The notes under the pieces were generated by a model that saw only the letters and a program-made list of their open reading frames with translations, was not told the origin of the DNA and made no database searches. DNA of 64,000 bases from Domibacillus indicus (lineage in GTDB: Bacteria; Bacillota; Bacilli; Bacillales; Domibacillaceae), in the NCBI RefSeq assembly GCF_023715895.1, contig NZ_JAMBOO010000008.1, positions 62,001 to 126,000 of the forward strand, written 5' to 3'. Below, piece after piece: positions 6,363-14,640 of the stretch (its first letter is position 1; each line of letters starts with the position of its first letter). A program made the position numbers and the translations under genes.

Positions 6363-7541
6363 ATGGCAAACTTGCGTCATACATACACATCCCCACTTTT
6401 GAGAAACTTTGAAATTCAAGATTTAAAGAGTTTCCTCCCTGAGTATATAGACGATTTCACAAAAAAACTTACCAACCAAACAGGTGATAATGGCTGGTAT
6501 AAAATTTCTGAAGTTTTAAATGAGTTTATTCAAAATGATGAGAATGCTGATAACGAAATTGATAAAATATTGTTTGAAAAGTTATTCTTCAACTTACAGG
6601 ATCATGTTCATCTTTTTCATCTTGAAAGTGACATCAACGCAGATGAATTTGTTAGCAGGTTTCAAGACCGTTCCGTTTTCCTTAGTAAGTTAAGTACTCT
6701 AACTCAATCAGAAGATAAACTTATTTCTTTAAGAAGAGATGGCAACAAAATTTTCTTGTTGTATAAATACGATACTATTACTCTAGGTTCAACTGGACAA
6801 AGGTCAAACTTTTATATCCCCTGCATGCTAGATTTTGAAAATTCACTTTTTCAAATTAGACTAAGGAAACATTACATTACTTCATCACCATACAAACATA
6901 ATGATCTTCTGACAAATATCAAAAGCTATGTGAACGAATTAGATGGGGATATTTCGATCCACTCTTATAATGAAACACACATTTATAATCTTATTTATTC
7001 AATTTTCAAGGAAGAATCAGAAAACGCTGAAAAGATTATTAAACAAAGCATGAATGATGATCTTACAGAAGAAATAGTTGATCAGAAAATAATAGATTTT
7101 CTTGCAGATCAACTTGCAATGTCAAACCCAGAAGGCTATTCTGATAGAGTAAAGTCAGCTTTTTATCAAGACCTTTCTGTGCATATGGATCCTTCTACAT
7201 TTCATGATGGGTTTATTTCTGCATTTACATTCTTGGATAAAAATTTTATTAAATCATCAACGAGAAGTCCAAGAAGAGATCCAATTTATAACTCTAAAGT
7301 ATACTGGAATCTTAAAGATTTAATTCATGAGTACGAAGAAGTATCTGAACTAGCTTGTTTTTGGAAGTTTAATGAAGCTAACTTTGATGCTCATCCTGAA
7401 GGAAATGAATTCGAGTTTGTCGAAGTAGCATTAAGAGAAAGAAATGGATCCATTGAAATTCAATACTATCAGAGTCCTAATGAGAAAAGGAGGTTGAAAG
7501 AGGAATATGTTTATTACAGAATTAAAAGGCATTTACTCTAA
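6363..7541 (+). CDS. Unknown cassette protein A, 392 aa (prophage cargo)
   Basis: First gene of an AT-rich three-gene cassette between the repressor operon and the integrase. The product is soluble, with no signal or membrane segment. The first 110 residues are helical and acidic (LKSFLPEYIDDFTKKL). Residues about 125-185 look beta-rich (NKIFLLYKYDTITLGS, FYIPCMLDFENSLFQIRL). A second helical half follows, ending with a basic strand-rich tail (SIEIQYYQSPNEKRRLKEE). I do not recognise a family or catalytic motif. The start has an AAAGAGG site. Its last 35 bases overlap the next gene, which argues for coupled expression. Confidence 0.8.
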   Translation: MANLRHTYTSPLLRNFEIQDLKSFLPEYIDDFTKKLTNQTGDNGWYKISEVLNEFIQNDENADNEIDKILFEKLFFNLQDHVHLFHLESDINADEFVSRFQDRSVFLSKLSTLTQSEDKLISLRRDGNKIFLLYKYDTITLGSTGQRSNFYIPCMLDFENSLFQIRLRKHYITSSPYKHNDLLTNIKSYVNELDGDISIHSYNETHIYNLIYSIFKEESENAEKIIKQSMNDDLTEEIVDQKIIDFLADQLAMSNPEGYSDRVKSAFYQDLSVHMDPSTFHDGFISAFTFLDKNFIKSSTRSPRRDPIYNSKVYWNLKDLIHEYEEVSELACFWKFNEANFDAHPEGNEFEFVEVALRERNGSIEIQYYQSPNEKRRLKEEYVYYRIKRHLL

Positions 7542-8100
7542 TAAACCATTTTTAAGTAATATTGTTCCTTATCATGAAATTGCACCTCAGTTAGAGCTGT
7601 TTATCAATCAAGAAGTTCGTCTCGGATCGAGATATTTAAATCCTTACCGTTTTGCATTTAAATTTGGGTATAACCCTAAAGATATCATCAATCTTTTTAT
7701 TGCCTTCTCTTCTAAGGGTGGACCATTAAAAAGGTTCTATAGATTTGAATGCGGTGAGTGTGAAGAATTACATCTATTAGACGATGATCAATTTAAGAAT
7801 CTTAAATGCCCTGAGTGTGGGTATGATGGAGATATAGAAAATATCGATTTTTTAGATAATGTCAAGGTGGTTTTCGAAATTAAAGAGCCATTTTTGAAAG
7901 AAGTGCAACGCCGTTTAAAAGATCAAGCCTCCTCTGAAAGAAAAACAAAACTGAAACCGCAAAAAACGAGCGATTCAGAGGAGGCATCCCTAAAATCTGT
8001 AATGGATTCTACTGATGCTGCTAACGAAAGTCCTGATGAGGATTTCACAGAAATGATTAAACAAGTCAAATCTCGATTATCTTCAGGTTTAAGAAAATGA
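7507..8100 (+). CDS. Unknown cassette protein B with zinc ribbon, 197 aa
   Basis: The start ATG lies inside the end of gene A in another frame, after AAAGAGGAAT. Residues about 1-75 are mixed and uncharacterised. Residues about 81-103 hold a CxxC-x16-CxxC pair (CGEC ... CPEC), a probable zinc ribbon. A beta-rich segment FLDNVKVVFEIKEPF follows, then a charged, probably flexible tail with many Ser, Glu and Lys and a final helix TEMIKQVKSRLSSGLRK. The stop overlaps the start of gene C by four bases (ATGA). A zinc ribbon suggests nucleic-acid or protein contact; the actual function is unknown. Confidence 0.8.
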   Translation: MFITELKGIYSNKPFLSNIVPYHEIAPQLELFINQEVRLGSRYLNPYRFAFKFGYNPKDIINLFIAFSSKGGPLKRFYRFECGECEELHLLDDDQFKNLKCPECGYDGDIENIDFLDNVKVVFEIKEPFLKEVQRRLKDQASSERKTKLKPQKTSDSEEASLKSVMDSTDAANESPDEDFTEMIKQVKSRLSSGLRK

Positions 8101-8747
8101 TTTCTAAATTTTTTTCAAAACCGGCATTTATTTTTATTTCGTTCTTGTTCTTTGTATCTCTAACTTTAAGTTTTATTATAATTTTAATTTTAATAAACAA
8201 AAAAGTTTTAATTGATTCATCTAGTTTTGACTTTATGCAAATGTTAGTTCGTTCGTCTTTTACATTAATTGGTGCTGCCATATCTGCCGGGATCGCATTA
8301 TTGATATTCACATTACAGCAAAATAGAATAGAATACGATAAGAACGAGCTTCAAGATTTGTATATAGCAAAGATTAAAGATGAGCATTCAAATAATTTAG
8401 AGGTTTTAAAAAATCTCGAAGAAGCCATAGCTCCATTTGAAAATCCTCCTCTGGCAAAAATGCTACTAATGACTAAACAAGAGGAAAAAAATGAATTAAA
8501 GGAATTCATCCTAATCTACTATACCCAATTAGATTTTTCTATGTTCGATTCCTTATTTAAGGATATAAGGATCACTGATAAGGACAATATTATGCTTTTA
8601 ACAGACGTTAGAAAGCTAAAGTTAATTAATAAATATTTAAAATTAATTTTAGAAGAAGTTACTCAAGTAGACCCATTAGAAAAATTATTAAGTTTACTTA
8701 AAGATGATCTAGCACAAATTCCAAACCCTCCCTCTTCTCCTTCGTGA
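8097..8747 (+). CDS. Unknown cassette protein C, two-pass membrane protein, 216 aa
   Basis: Two membrane spans are clear: about residues 8-32 (FIFISFLFFVSLTLSFIIIL) and 47-72 (LVRSSFTLIGAAISAGIALL). The remaining 140 residues are helical, charged and probably cytoplasmic (NELQDLYIAKIKDEHSNN, KNLEEAIAPFENPP). Translation is coupled to gene B through ATGA. Codon use is strongly AT-rich, unlike the host genes after 10.3 kb. The stop codon lies within the stem of the cassette terminator. A membrane effector at the end of a coupled cargo operon is a common layout in phage-defence systems, but no family is recognised here. Confidence 0.8.
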   Translation: MISKFFSKPAFIFISFLFFVSLTLSFIIILILINKKVLIDSSSFDFMQMLVRSSFTLIGAAISAGIALLIFTLQQNRIEYDKNELQDLYIAKIKDEHSNNLEVLKNLEEAIAPFENPPLAKMLLMTKQEEKNELKEFILIYYTQLDFSMFDSLFKDIRITDKDNIMLLTDVRKLKLINKYLKLILEEVTQVDPLEKLLSLLKDDLAQIPNPPSSPS

Positions 8748-8763
8748 GTAGAGGCTTTTTTTT
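8731..8763 (+). terminator. Terminator of the lysogeny/cassette operon
   Basis: CCTCTTCTC pairs with GAGTAGAGG (one T-T mismatch) around a CTTCGT loop and is followed by a C and eight T. The stop codon of the membrane-protein gene sits in the stem. The operon from the repressor through the cassette would therefore end here, before the integrase gene. Confidence 0.75.
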
Positions 8764-9002
8764 AAAAATTTACCTATGCGTATAACGTGTATGATCCGTC
8801 CCTCTTGCTGGACGTTCACAAAGCCTTTTTGTATTCGTCAGCAAATTGAATACTACTCCCTTTTCATAAAAGCTTAAAATGAGATGAAAGAATGCTTCTT
8901 TTGCCTAGTCTGGAACATTTGGATTTATGACGGATTTTTCATCATAATAAGGTAAAATAAAACTAACAAGAATCTTTACTCAAGAAGAAAGGAGATGCTC
9001 TA
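8764..9002 (+). other. Non-coding gap before the integrase gene
   Basis: No convincing ORF is present on either strand. The segment before the integrase is AT-rich, with TAAAAT at about 8953 as a possible -10, and ends in the ribosome site AAAGGAG. It may hold integrase arm sites, but no clear repeats were found. Confidence 0.5.
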
Positions 9003-10154
9003 GTGTCGAGTTATATTGTTTTAGATAAGAAGAACCCGGCTGATAAGTCCGAGCTCCCTCGTATAAAGATAACCGTTGAGTTAGGTTATGATGAGCGCGG
9101 TAAACGGATCCGGCGTAAAAAGACGGTTTCACTCAAAACTCTTTCAGATCGTGCTATTAAAAAGGCGATTACCGAATTTGAAATTGAAGTAGCAACTAGC
9201 GGCCCGGTTGATACAAATAATCTTAAATACCGGGAAGCAGTTGCTTTGTGGCTCGAGAACCATGTATCCCACCTCTCTTTCCAATCACAAAAAGCATATG
9301 AGCAGAACATCCAGCCTGCAGTTGAGTTTTTTGGAGACATAAAGCTGAAGGATTTGAAGAAGTTTCATATTGTCGAGTTTATGAACCATTTAACAGCTTT
9401 AGATGAAAAGTCTGCTGATTATAAAATGAAGATGAACCGCTTGATGCTGCAAAAAATGGTTGAGTGGGATTTGATGTCCGAAAACGTCGCGGCCACTGTT
9501 AAGAAGAAAAAAGAGGCCAGGAAAGAAATGCTCTTCTATAGTGAGCAGGAAGTAAAGCAGCTGTTTGAACTGCTTGAAGAAGCTATGCCGAAGCACCGGC
9601 TGGTTATCAAGATGGCTGTTCTTTCCGGTATGCGTCTTGGTGAGATTCTAGGCTTAACAATGGAGAATGTAAACTTCTCGGATAATACGATCACAGTTAA
9701 GCACACACTGGTTCACGATACGAAGAAAGACATCTATTACCTGGGCGCTCCTAAAAATAAGAAAAAGCGTATCATCCCAATGCCAGCTGACTACATGGCT
9801 GAGCTGCGCGGTTATATTAAAGAAGTGAAAAAGAATCGGCTAGCGTATGGATCTGAATGGCGAGGAATTGAAGGAATGGATTTGATCTTCTGCCGGCCGG
9901 ATGGATACCCGCACCTTCCACAGTCGTTTCTAAAATATTTTCACACCTTTACAGAGAACCACGGCATGAAGCGAATTCGATTTCATGATCTTCGCCACAC
10001 CCATGCTTCCCTTTTATTATCGAAAGGTGTTAATATTAAAGTCATTCAAGAACGGATGGGTCACAGTACAATCACATTGACCATCGACACATATTCACAT
10101 TTAACGAAGGAAAACGAACAAGAAGCAGTTACAAAATTAACGAGCATCTTTTAA
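9003..10154 (+). CDS. int: Prophage tyrosine integrase
   Basis: Site-specific recombinase for integration and excision, 383 aa, the usual length. The N-terminus (residues about 15-55) is an arm-binding, AP2-like domain (ITVELGYDERGKRIRRKK). A SAM-like core-binding domain follows (LKYREAVALWLENHVS). The catalytic domain has the first Arg in SGMRLGEILGL, a Lys in GAPKNKKKRIIPMP, the HxxR in FHDLRHTHASLLLSKG, the second His in GHSTITLTIDTYSH and the Tyr there. The start is GTG after AAAGGAG. It is the last phage gene before the host boundary. Confidence 0.95.
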   Translation: MSSYIVLDKKNPADKSELPRIKITVELGYDERGKRIRRKKTVSLKTLSDRAIKKAITEFEIEVATSGPVDTNNLKYREAVALWLENHVSHLSFQSQKAYEQNIQPAVEFFGDIKLKDLKKFHIVEFMNHLTALDEKSADYKMKMNRLMLQKMVEWDLMSENVAATVKKKKEARKEMLFYSEQEVKQLFELLEEAMPKHRLVIKMAVLSGMRLGEILGLTMENVNFSDNTITVKHTLVHDTKKDIYYLGAPKNKKKRIIPMPADYMAELRGYIKEVKKNRLAYGSEWRGIEGMDLIFCRPDGYPHLPQSFLKYFHTFTENHGMKRIRFHDLRHTHASLLLSKGVNIKVIQERMGHSTITLTIDTYSHLTKENEQEAVTKLTSIF

Positions 10155-10314
10155 CGTTTTTTATTCTTTGGTCCCCTTTCGGTCACCTAAAACAAAAAAT
10201 ACCACTAAAAAACGCTAGAAACCCTTGATTTATAAGGGTTTCTATTTTTATGTCCAGATAACTATAGATTATATGGAATATACATAATCATTTTACGGTA
10301 AAGGACTGAAAAAC
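10155..10314 (+). other. Probable attachment-site junction region
   Basis: The 160 bases after the integrase contain a pair of related GGTCcCC / GGTCACC blocks (10172-10188) and the palindrome AGAAACCCTT / AAGGGTTTCT. The prophage-host junction should be in here because the integrase is the last phage gene and 10315 starts a host-like gene. The core overlap cannot be identified without the other end of the prophage. Confidence 0.45.
10216..10249 (+). terminator. Terminator after the integrase (or att-associated palindrome)
   Basis: TAGAAACCCTT and AAGGGTTTCTA form a perfect stem with loop GATTTAT, followed by TTTTTA. It suits rho-independent termination of int. Palindromes of this kind next to integrases can also belong to the attachment site. 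Confidence 0.65.
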
Positions 10315-11394
10315 ATGAATCTGCCGGCGATTTTGGCCTCACACGAAGCGTTTTTGCAGCTGCTTCAATCAAAAGAGCATATGCTTGATGAAGAGCGCAA
10401 CTTGTCTCTTGCCCACTGTACAGACGAAGAATTTTTAGAGTATTTTTTTGCGATCGGCCTTTTAAAAGAAAATCGGACGTTTTCTCCGCACACGATCAAG
10501 GCGTATCGAAGTGATGCGAAAACGCTTCTTTCTTATCTTTCTTACCATAATCTTGAATTCCGTGCGATTGGCTTTCCGGAGGTTAAAGCCTTTAACCGGT
10601 TTATTATTAGTACATACAAGCCAAAAAGCGCCCTGAGAAAATTAGAATTTTTCCGCCGTTTTCTTGAATTCGGTTTTCATACGCATTTCTATACCGCCCA
10701 GCTGTCGGTTTGGATTCAAAAACCGCGCGTTCAAAAAGGACACACAGCGGAAACAAGCGAAAACCGGACCGTCATGCGCGAGCTGTCTTCACAGGAAGCA
10801 CGCCATATTATCGACTGCTTTGCAAAAACGATTAAAACGACGAAAAATGCAGAAGCGATTGAAGCCCGCAACCGGCTGATCGGGATGATGCTGTTGACAC
10901 TTGGCATCCGCGCTTCTGAATTGATCGGGTTAAATTGGGGAAGTTTCCGGCGCAGCCGGCAGGGTGATTTGTTGGTAGATGTGATAGGAAAAGGCGGAAA
11001 AGAACGGACTCTTCCAATTATGAGAGAAACCGAGTCTCTTCTTTTTCATTATCGAAGTGTATGCGGCGAAACAACGGAACTTCAGCCCCATTCAGCCGAG
11101 CCGCTTTTTTATGCCCTGTACAATAAAACCGATATACATGCAGATAAAAAAAGACTTTCCTACGCCGCTTTGTACAAGCTTGTAAAAAAAGCCGTCGAAG
11201 CTGCCGGGAGCCGGTCCGATGTCAGCCCTCACTGGTTCCGGCATACATTTGTCACAAATTTGCTTGAACAGGATGTTCCGCTTGCTGTTGTAAAAGATCT
11301 GGCAGGACATTCAGATATTTCCATTACCAATCTTTATTTAGAGCGAATTCAAGAAGATCGCATGCATCATCACCTCCAAAATATCCGTTTTTAA
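10315..11394 (+). CDS. XerC/D-like tyrosine recombinase, probably chromosomal
   Basis: The 359-aa product has a core-binding domain (residues about 45-130, ENRTFSPHTIKAYRSDAKTL) and a complete catalytic domain: Arg in LGIRASELIGLNWG, Lys in DVIGKGGKERTLPI, HxxR in SPHWFRHTFVTNLLEQ, His in AGHSDISITNLYLE with the Tyr. It differs strongly from the phage integrase and lacks the AP2-like domain. Base composition is like the host genes that follow. It may be a stand-alone chromosomal recombinase or an older integrase. The start follows AAAGGACTG; a bidirectional terminator lies after it. Confidence 0.85.
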   Translation: MNLPAILASHEAFLQLLQSKEHMLDEERNLSLAHCTDEEFLEYFFAIGLLKENRTFSPHTIKAYRSDAKTLLSYLSYHNLEFRAIGFPEVKAFNRFIISTYKPKSALRKLEFFRRFLEFGFHTHFYTAQLSVWIQKPRVQKGHTAETSENRTVMRELSSQEARHIIDCFAKTIKTTKNAEAIEARNRLIGMMLLTLGIRASELIGLNWGSFRRSRQGDLLVDVIGKGGKERTLPIMRETESLLFHYRSVCGETTELQPHSAEPLFYALYNKTDIHADKKRLSYAALYKLVKKAVEAAGSRSDVSPHWFRHTFVTNLLEQDVPLAVVKDLAGHSDISITNLYLERIQEDRMHHHLQNIRF

Positions 11395-11465
11395 GCATGC
11401 TTGAGATTCGCTTTCTCGCGCATCAAGAAACGGTTAGATGAATAACTGTCCGGCTCGATGCAAAT

Positions 11466-11497
11466 AAAAACAGCACTCATTTTGAGTGCTGTTTTTC
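11466..11497. terminator. Bidirectional terminator between recombinase and MBL hydrolase
   Basis: AAAAACAGCACTCA and TGAGTGCTGTTTTT form a long stem with T runs on both strands. It ends the rightward recombinase gene and the leftward hydrolase gene, whose stop codon lies in the stem. Confidence 0.85.
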
Positions 11498-12403
11498 CTT
11501 ATAATGGATCATCCCTTGGGCGCTGACTCTGAGATCAATAGCAAGCAGTTCATAAACTGGATGATCATTCTCAACTCCGGCTTGTTCGAGCTGTTCGCGG
11601 ACTTTTTGCATGAGTACCGTCTCGATCTCTTCGACCGTGCTGTTTTTTTCCAAAACCTGCATATACACATCAAGCCAGTTCAAAACCATGTTTGCAGCTT
11701 GCTTCGGCTGATCGTTCATTCCATAATGACTAAAGAAAAATCGTTCCGGATGAAAGGCCATCATTTTATCGATAGACTGCTTCATCAAATGCGGGTCAAA
11801 TTGGTTCGGTGAGCTAGTCGGCATAAAAAGCTCGATTTCTTTGTTTTTAAGCTGGGCATATTGAATACCTGCTGTGTCGCCGGTAAACATACCAGCCGAT
11901 TTTTCATCCCAGATCGAAAAGTGATGGTTCGCATGCCCTGGTGTATGAAGAAACCGCAGAATGCGGCCGCCAAGGTCAAGTTCGCCCCCGTCTTCTATTT
12001 CAATGATTCTTTCTTTCGGCACCGGCACAATCGGGTCGAATAATTCATCGAATTTTTCACCGTATACCATTTTTGCACTGGCAATCAGCCGGCTCGGATC
12101 TGCCAGGTGGCGGGCACCTTTTGGATGCACAACCAATTTTGCATTCGGGCAGGATTCCAAAAACAAGCCGGCGCCGCCTGCATGATCAAGATGAATATGC
12201 GTGACAATCACATAATCAATCTCTTCAAGCTGTATGTGGAGTTCCTTCAGTCCATCAAGTAAAAAAGGAACAGAAGGGCTGGCACTTGTTTCAATAATCG
12301 CTTTTTTCGGCTCGTGAAACACATAGCAGCTCGTCCGCTCTTCAAAACCGGAATCGTGTAAATCAATTAACGATAAGTCAAATCCTAATGAAACCGCCGT
12401 CAT
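11477..12403 (-). CDS. MBL-fold metallo-hydrolase, 308 aa
   Basis: Metallo-beta-lactamase-fold hydrolase. The metal ligands are visible as THIHLDHAGGAG (HxHxDH), HTPGHANHHFSIW, the Asp of MFTGDTAGIQ, and a final His in FFFSHYG. The substrate is not known; related Bacillus proteins are annotated as glyoxalase-like or lactonase-like hydrolases. No signal peptide is present, so it acts in the cytoplasm. It is transcribed separately from ilvE, whose terminator lies upstream. Confidence 0.85.
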   Translation of the reverse strand: MTAVSLGFDLSLIDLHDSGFEERTSCYVFHEPKKAIIETSASPSVPFLLDGLKELHIQLEEIDYVIVTHIHLDHAGGAGLFLESCPNAKLVVHPKGARHLADPSRLIASAKMVYGEKFDELFDPIVPVPKERIIEIEDGGELDLGGRILRFLHTPGHANHHFSIWDEKSAGMFTGDTAGIQYAQLKNKEIELFMPTSSPNQFDPHLMKQSIDKMMAFHPERFFFSHYGMNDQPKQAANMVLNWLDVYMQVLEKNSTVEEIETVLMQKVREQLEQAGVENDHPVYELLAIDLRVSAQGMIHYKEKQHSK

Positions 12404-12424
12404 TTTTTTGCCTCCTTTTGAAAC

Positions 12425-12456
12425 GAAACGAACTGCCCGAGGGAGCAGTTCGTTTC
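12425..12456 (-). terminator. Terminator-like hairpin after ilvE
   Basis: GAAACGAACTGC and GCAGTTCGTTTC form a perfect 12-bp stem with an eight-base loop, 18 bases after the ilvE stop. The T tract on the minus strand is weak (GTTTC), so termination may be partial. Confidence 0.6.
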
Positions 12457-12474
12457 ATCCGTACAGTATAGGAA

Positions 12475-13560
12475 TTATTTTGAAACGGGAACTTCCGTTA
12501 CCCATCCAAACTCGTCTTTGATCTTGCCTTTTTGAATGCCTGTAATCGTATCGTAAATACGTTTTGACAATTCACCTGTCTGGCCGTCGTTTAGCACCAT
12601 TTTTTCTTCTTCCCATAAAAATTCACCAATTGGAGAAATAACCGCAGCGGTGCCTGTTCCAAAAGCTTCTTCCAATTTTCCGTCACGGTAAGCCTGTGCA
12701 ACTTCCTCAATGGAGATACGGCGTTCTGAAACCGGTACATTCCAGTGTTTTAAAAGCTGAATGACTGAGTCGCGAGTTACCCCGTGCAAAATGCTGCCGT
12801 TTAGCGCAGGTGTCACCACTTCCCCATCAATTTTAAAGAATACATTCATGCTGCCCACTTCTTCGATGTATTTTTTCTCCACACCATCAAGCCAGAGCAC
12901 TTGTGAGTATTCTTTCCCTGTGGCTGCTTCCTGCGCTTTTAAGCTGGATGCATAGTTCCCGCCTGTTTTCGCTTCACCTGTTCCGCCTTTTACCGCGCGG
13001 ACAAACTCATTTTCCACGAGAATTTTAACCGGCGCAATTCCTTCTTTGTAATACGAACCGACCGGCGACATGATAATCATGAAAATATAATTTTTCGATG
13101 GAGCAACACCTAAAAACGGTTCTGTAGCCACAATAAATGGACGGACATATAATGATGTGCCTTCCGCTGTCGGAATCCATTCCTGGTCTACCTCAATCAG
13201 CTTTTTTAACCCTTCAATTGCAAATTCACCATCAATTTGCGGAATGCAAAGACGTTCATTGGAGCGGTTTAAGCGTTCCATGTTTTTCTCCGGGCGGAAT
13301 AAAAAGACTTTTCCTTCATCCGTCAAATAAGCTTTCATTCCTTCGAATACCGTTTGTCCGTAATGGAACACCATAGCCGACGGATCAAGGGTAATCGGCT
13401 GGAATGGAACGATGCGCGCATCATGCCATCCTCTGCCTTCCGTGTAATCCATCATAAACATATGATCGGTAAAAAAACGGCCGAATCCAAGGTTGGATTG
13501 ATCCGGTTTTTCTCTTTTTGTGTCAGCTAATTGTACGGTTAATTCTTGTGTCATCTTCAA
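12475..13560 (-). CDS. ilvE: Branched-chain amino acid aminotransferase
   Basis: PLP enzyme that interconverts Ile, Leu and Val with their 2-oxo acids using glutamate. The 361-aa length and sequence match the longer, Bacillus YbgE/YwaA type of fold-IV aminotransferase. Landmarks are FHYGQTVFEGMKAY, RLNRSNERLCIPQ, the PLP lysine in GGNYASSLKAQ, and GTAAVISPIGEF near the end. The start has GAGGAG. A CodY-like box lies in the upstream region at 13625-13639, in line with known CodY control of the B. subtilis paralogues. Confidence 0.95.
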   Translation of the reverse strand: MKMTQELTVQLADTKREKPDQSNLGFGRFFTDHMFMMDYTEGRGWHDARIVPFQPITLDPSAMVFHYGQTVFEGMKAYLTDEGKVFLFRPEKNMERLNRSNERLCIPQIDGEFAIEGLKKLIEVDQEWIPTAEGTSLYVRPFIVATEPFLGVAPSKNYIFMIIMSPVGSYYKEGIAPVKILVENEFVRAVKGGTGEAKTGGNYASSLKAQEAATGKEYSQVLWLDGVEKKYIEEVGSMNVFFKIDGEVVTPALNGSILHGVTRDSVIQLLKHWNVPVSERRISIEEVAQAYRDGKLEEAFGTGTAAVISPIGEFLWEEEKMVLNDGQTGELSKRIYDTITGIQKGKIKDEFGWVTEVPVSK

Positions 13561-13624
13561 GGACTCCTCATGTGTAAAAATTAGTCAGCACAGGGGCTGA
13601 TGTATGTACTTCTTCTATCATACA

Positions 13625-13639
13625 ATTTTTTAGAATATT
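13625..13639. promoter_or_regulatory. Candidate CodY box upstream of ilvE
   Basis: ATTTTTTAGAATATT matches 12 of 15 positions of the CodY consensus AATTTTCWGAAAATT. It lies 65 bases upstream of the ilvE start and between the two divergent genes. CodY represses branched-chain amino acid genes in Bacillus when these amino acids and GTP are plentiful. Confidence 0.5.
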
Positions 13640-13660
13640 TTCACACTGTAAAATCAAATT

Positions 13661-13690
13661 TTTTCAATATGCTCTGCTTTCCACTATAAT
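13661..13690 (+). promoter_or_regulatory. Sigma-A promoter of the Nudix gene
   Basis: TTTTCA, an 18-base spacer and a perfect TATAAT (13685-13690) lie 30 bases before the start codon. The -35 is weak, matching four of six positions. Confidence 0.6.
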
Positions 13691-13719
13691 AGATAAGAAA
13701 GAAAAGTGGAGCTGGTTAA

Positions 13720-14355
13720 ATGAATATAAATGAACTAAAAGCTTTGTTTGGAGAAAGAACTCCGGATATACTGGGCGGTGAAAATCTAGTCAAGTTTTCG
13801 GTCCTGCTGCCGCTTATTCAAAAAACCGGCGAACTGCATGTGCTTTTTGAAGTCCGTTCCCTTTTTATGCGGCGGCAGCCAGGTGAAATTTGCTTTCCGG
13901 GCGGCAAAATCGATCAAAGTGACGAGAGCCCCGCTCATGCGGCCATTCGTGAAACGAAGGAAGAGCTGGGAATCCCGGTGGAACATATTGAGCTCCTCTT
14001 TCCTCTTGATTACATGATTTCGCCATTTGGGACCATCATTTACAGTTATGCCGGCCTCGTTGACGTATCTCATATGCAGCTGAATGAAGCGGAAGTAGGT
14101 GAAATATTTACCGTACCGCTTTCCTTTTTGCTGCAAACGGAGCCGGAGCTTCACTACGTGGCACTTAGGCCGGAGCCAGAAGAAAATTTCCCCTATCATT
14201 TAATTGCACAGGGAGAAAACTATGACTGGCAGACGAAGAAAATGGAAGAATATTTTTACCTTTACGAGAACCGGATTATATGGGGGCTGACCGCACAAAT
14301 TTTAAAGCATTTCCTTGATATCCTTCGTTCTCATCCACATATGCTTGACAAATAG
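13720..14355 (+). CDS. Nudix hydrolase, CoA-pyrophosphatase (NudL) type
   Basis: The Nudix box is clear: GGKIDQSDESPAHAAIRET followed by KEELGI. In front of it stands MRRQPGEICFPGG, the pattern typical of the NudL/CoA pyrophosphatase branch. Those enzymes hydrolyse CoA to 3',5'-ADP and 4'-phosphopantetheine. The 211-aa length fits. The ribosome site is GTGGAG. The last codons contain the -35 of the next transcription unit. Substrate assignment is by family signature only. Confidence 0.85.
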   Translation: MNINELKALFGERTPDILGGENLVKFSVLLPLIQKTGELHVLFEVRSLFMRRQPGEICFPGGKIDQSDESPAHAAIRETKEELGIPVEHIELLFPLDYMISPFGTIIYSYAGLVDVSHMQLNEAEVGEIFTVPLSFLLQTEPELHYVALRPEPEENFPYHLIAQGENYDWQTKKMEEYFYLYENRIIWGLTAQILKHFLDILRSHPHMLDK

Positions 14356-14372
14356 TTAGAATATACGATAAT
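14345..14372 (+). promoter_or_regulatory. Sigma-A promoter of the T-box-proBA unit
   Basis: A perfect TTGACA (14345-14350) lies within the last codons of the Nudix gene. A 16-base spacer and GATAAT (14367-14372) follow, giving a start near 14379 for the leader RNA. Confidence 0.75.
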
Positions 14373-14378
14373 AAAAAC

Positions 14379-14618
14379 AAATATATCAAAATGATGGGAT
14401 TAGTATACAGACAGCTGCCGGATTAGAGAGGGAGTTCATTGGCTGAAAAACTCCTGCGGAAAAGCACTGTAGAACCTGCCCTAGCCAACATTGCTTATGA
14501 AAACATAAGCCGGTCTTTCCCCGTTACGGATACAGAGTGGGCGCAGTTTTGCGTCAAAAAAGGTGGTACCACGGAAAGCATACCCGTCCTTTATGGACGA
14601 TTCGGTATGCTTTTTTTT
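14379..14618 (+). promoter_or_regulatory. T-box riboswitch (probably tRNA-Pro) controlling proBA
   Basis: The leader has the conserved T-box sequence AGGTGGTACCACGG at 14561-14574, directly before an intrinsic terminator (GCATACC / GGTATGC around a GTCC/GGAC inner stem, then eight T; 14577-14618). Upstream is stem I with a GGAGTT/AACTCC hairpin. The segment GAACCTGCC at 14472-14480 would place CCT, a proline codon, in the specifier loop (14475-14477). Uncharged tRNA-Pro would then favour the antiterminator and expression of proline synthesis genes. Confidence 0.9.
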
Positions 14619-14640
14619 ATGGAAAAGGATGAGATAATCA

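Larger units (their letters stand above)
1..10310. mobile_element. Prophage, lysogeny module and early replication genes (right part)
   Basis: A contiguous set of phage-type genes runs from the left window edge to the integrase: replication protein, RecT, YqaJ, YqaI-like protein, two divergent repressor-type regulators with shared operators, an ImmA-type protease, cargo genes and a tyrosine integrase. The integrase is the last phage gene, so the right attachment junction should lie at about 10155-10314, before a host-like gene at 10315. The left end is outside the window. The exact core att sequence cannot be fixed without its partner copy. Confidence 0.9.
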
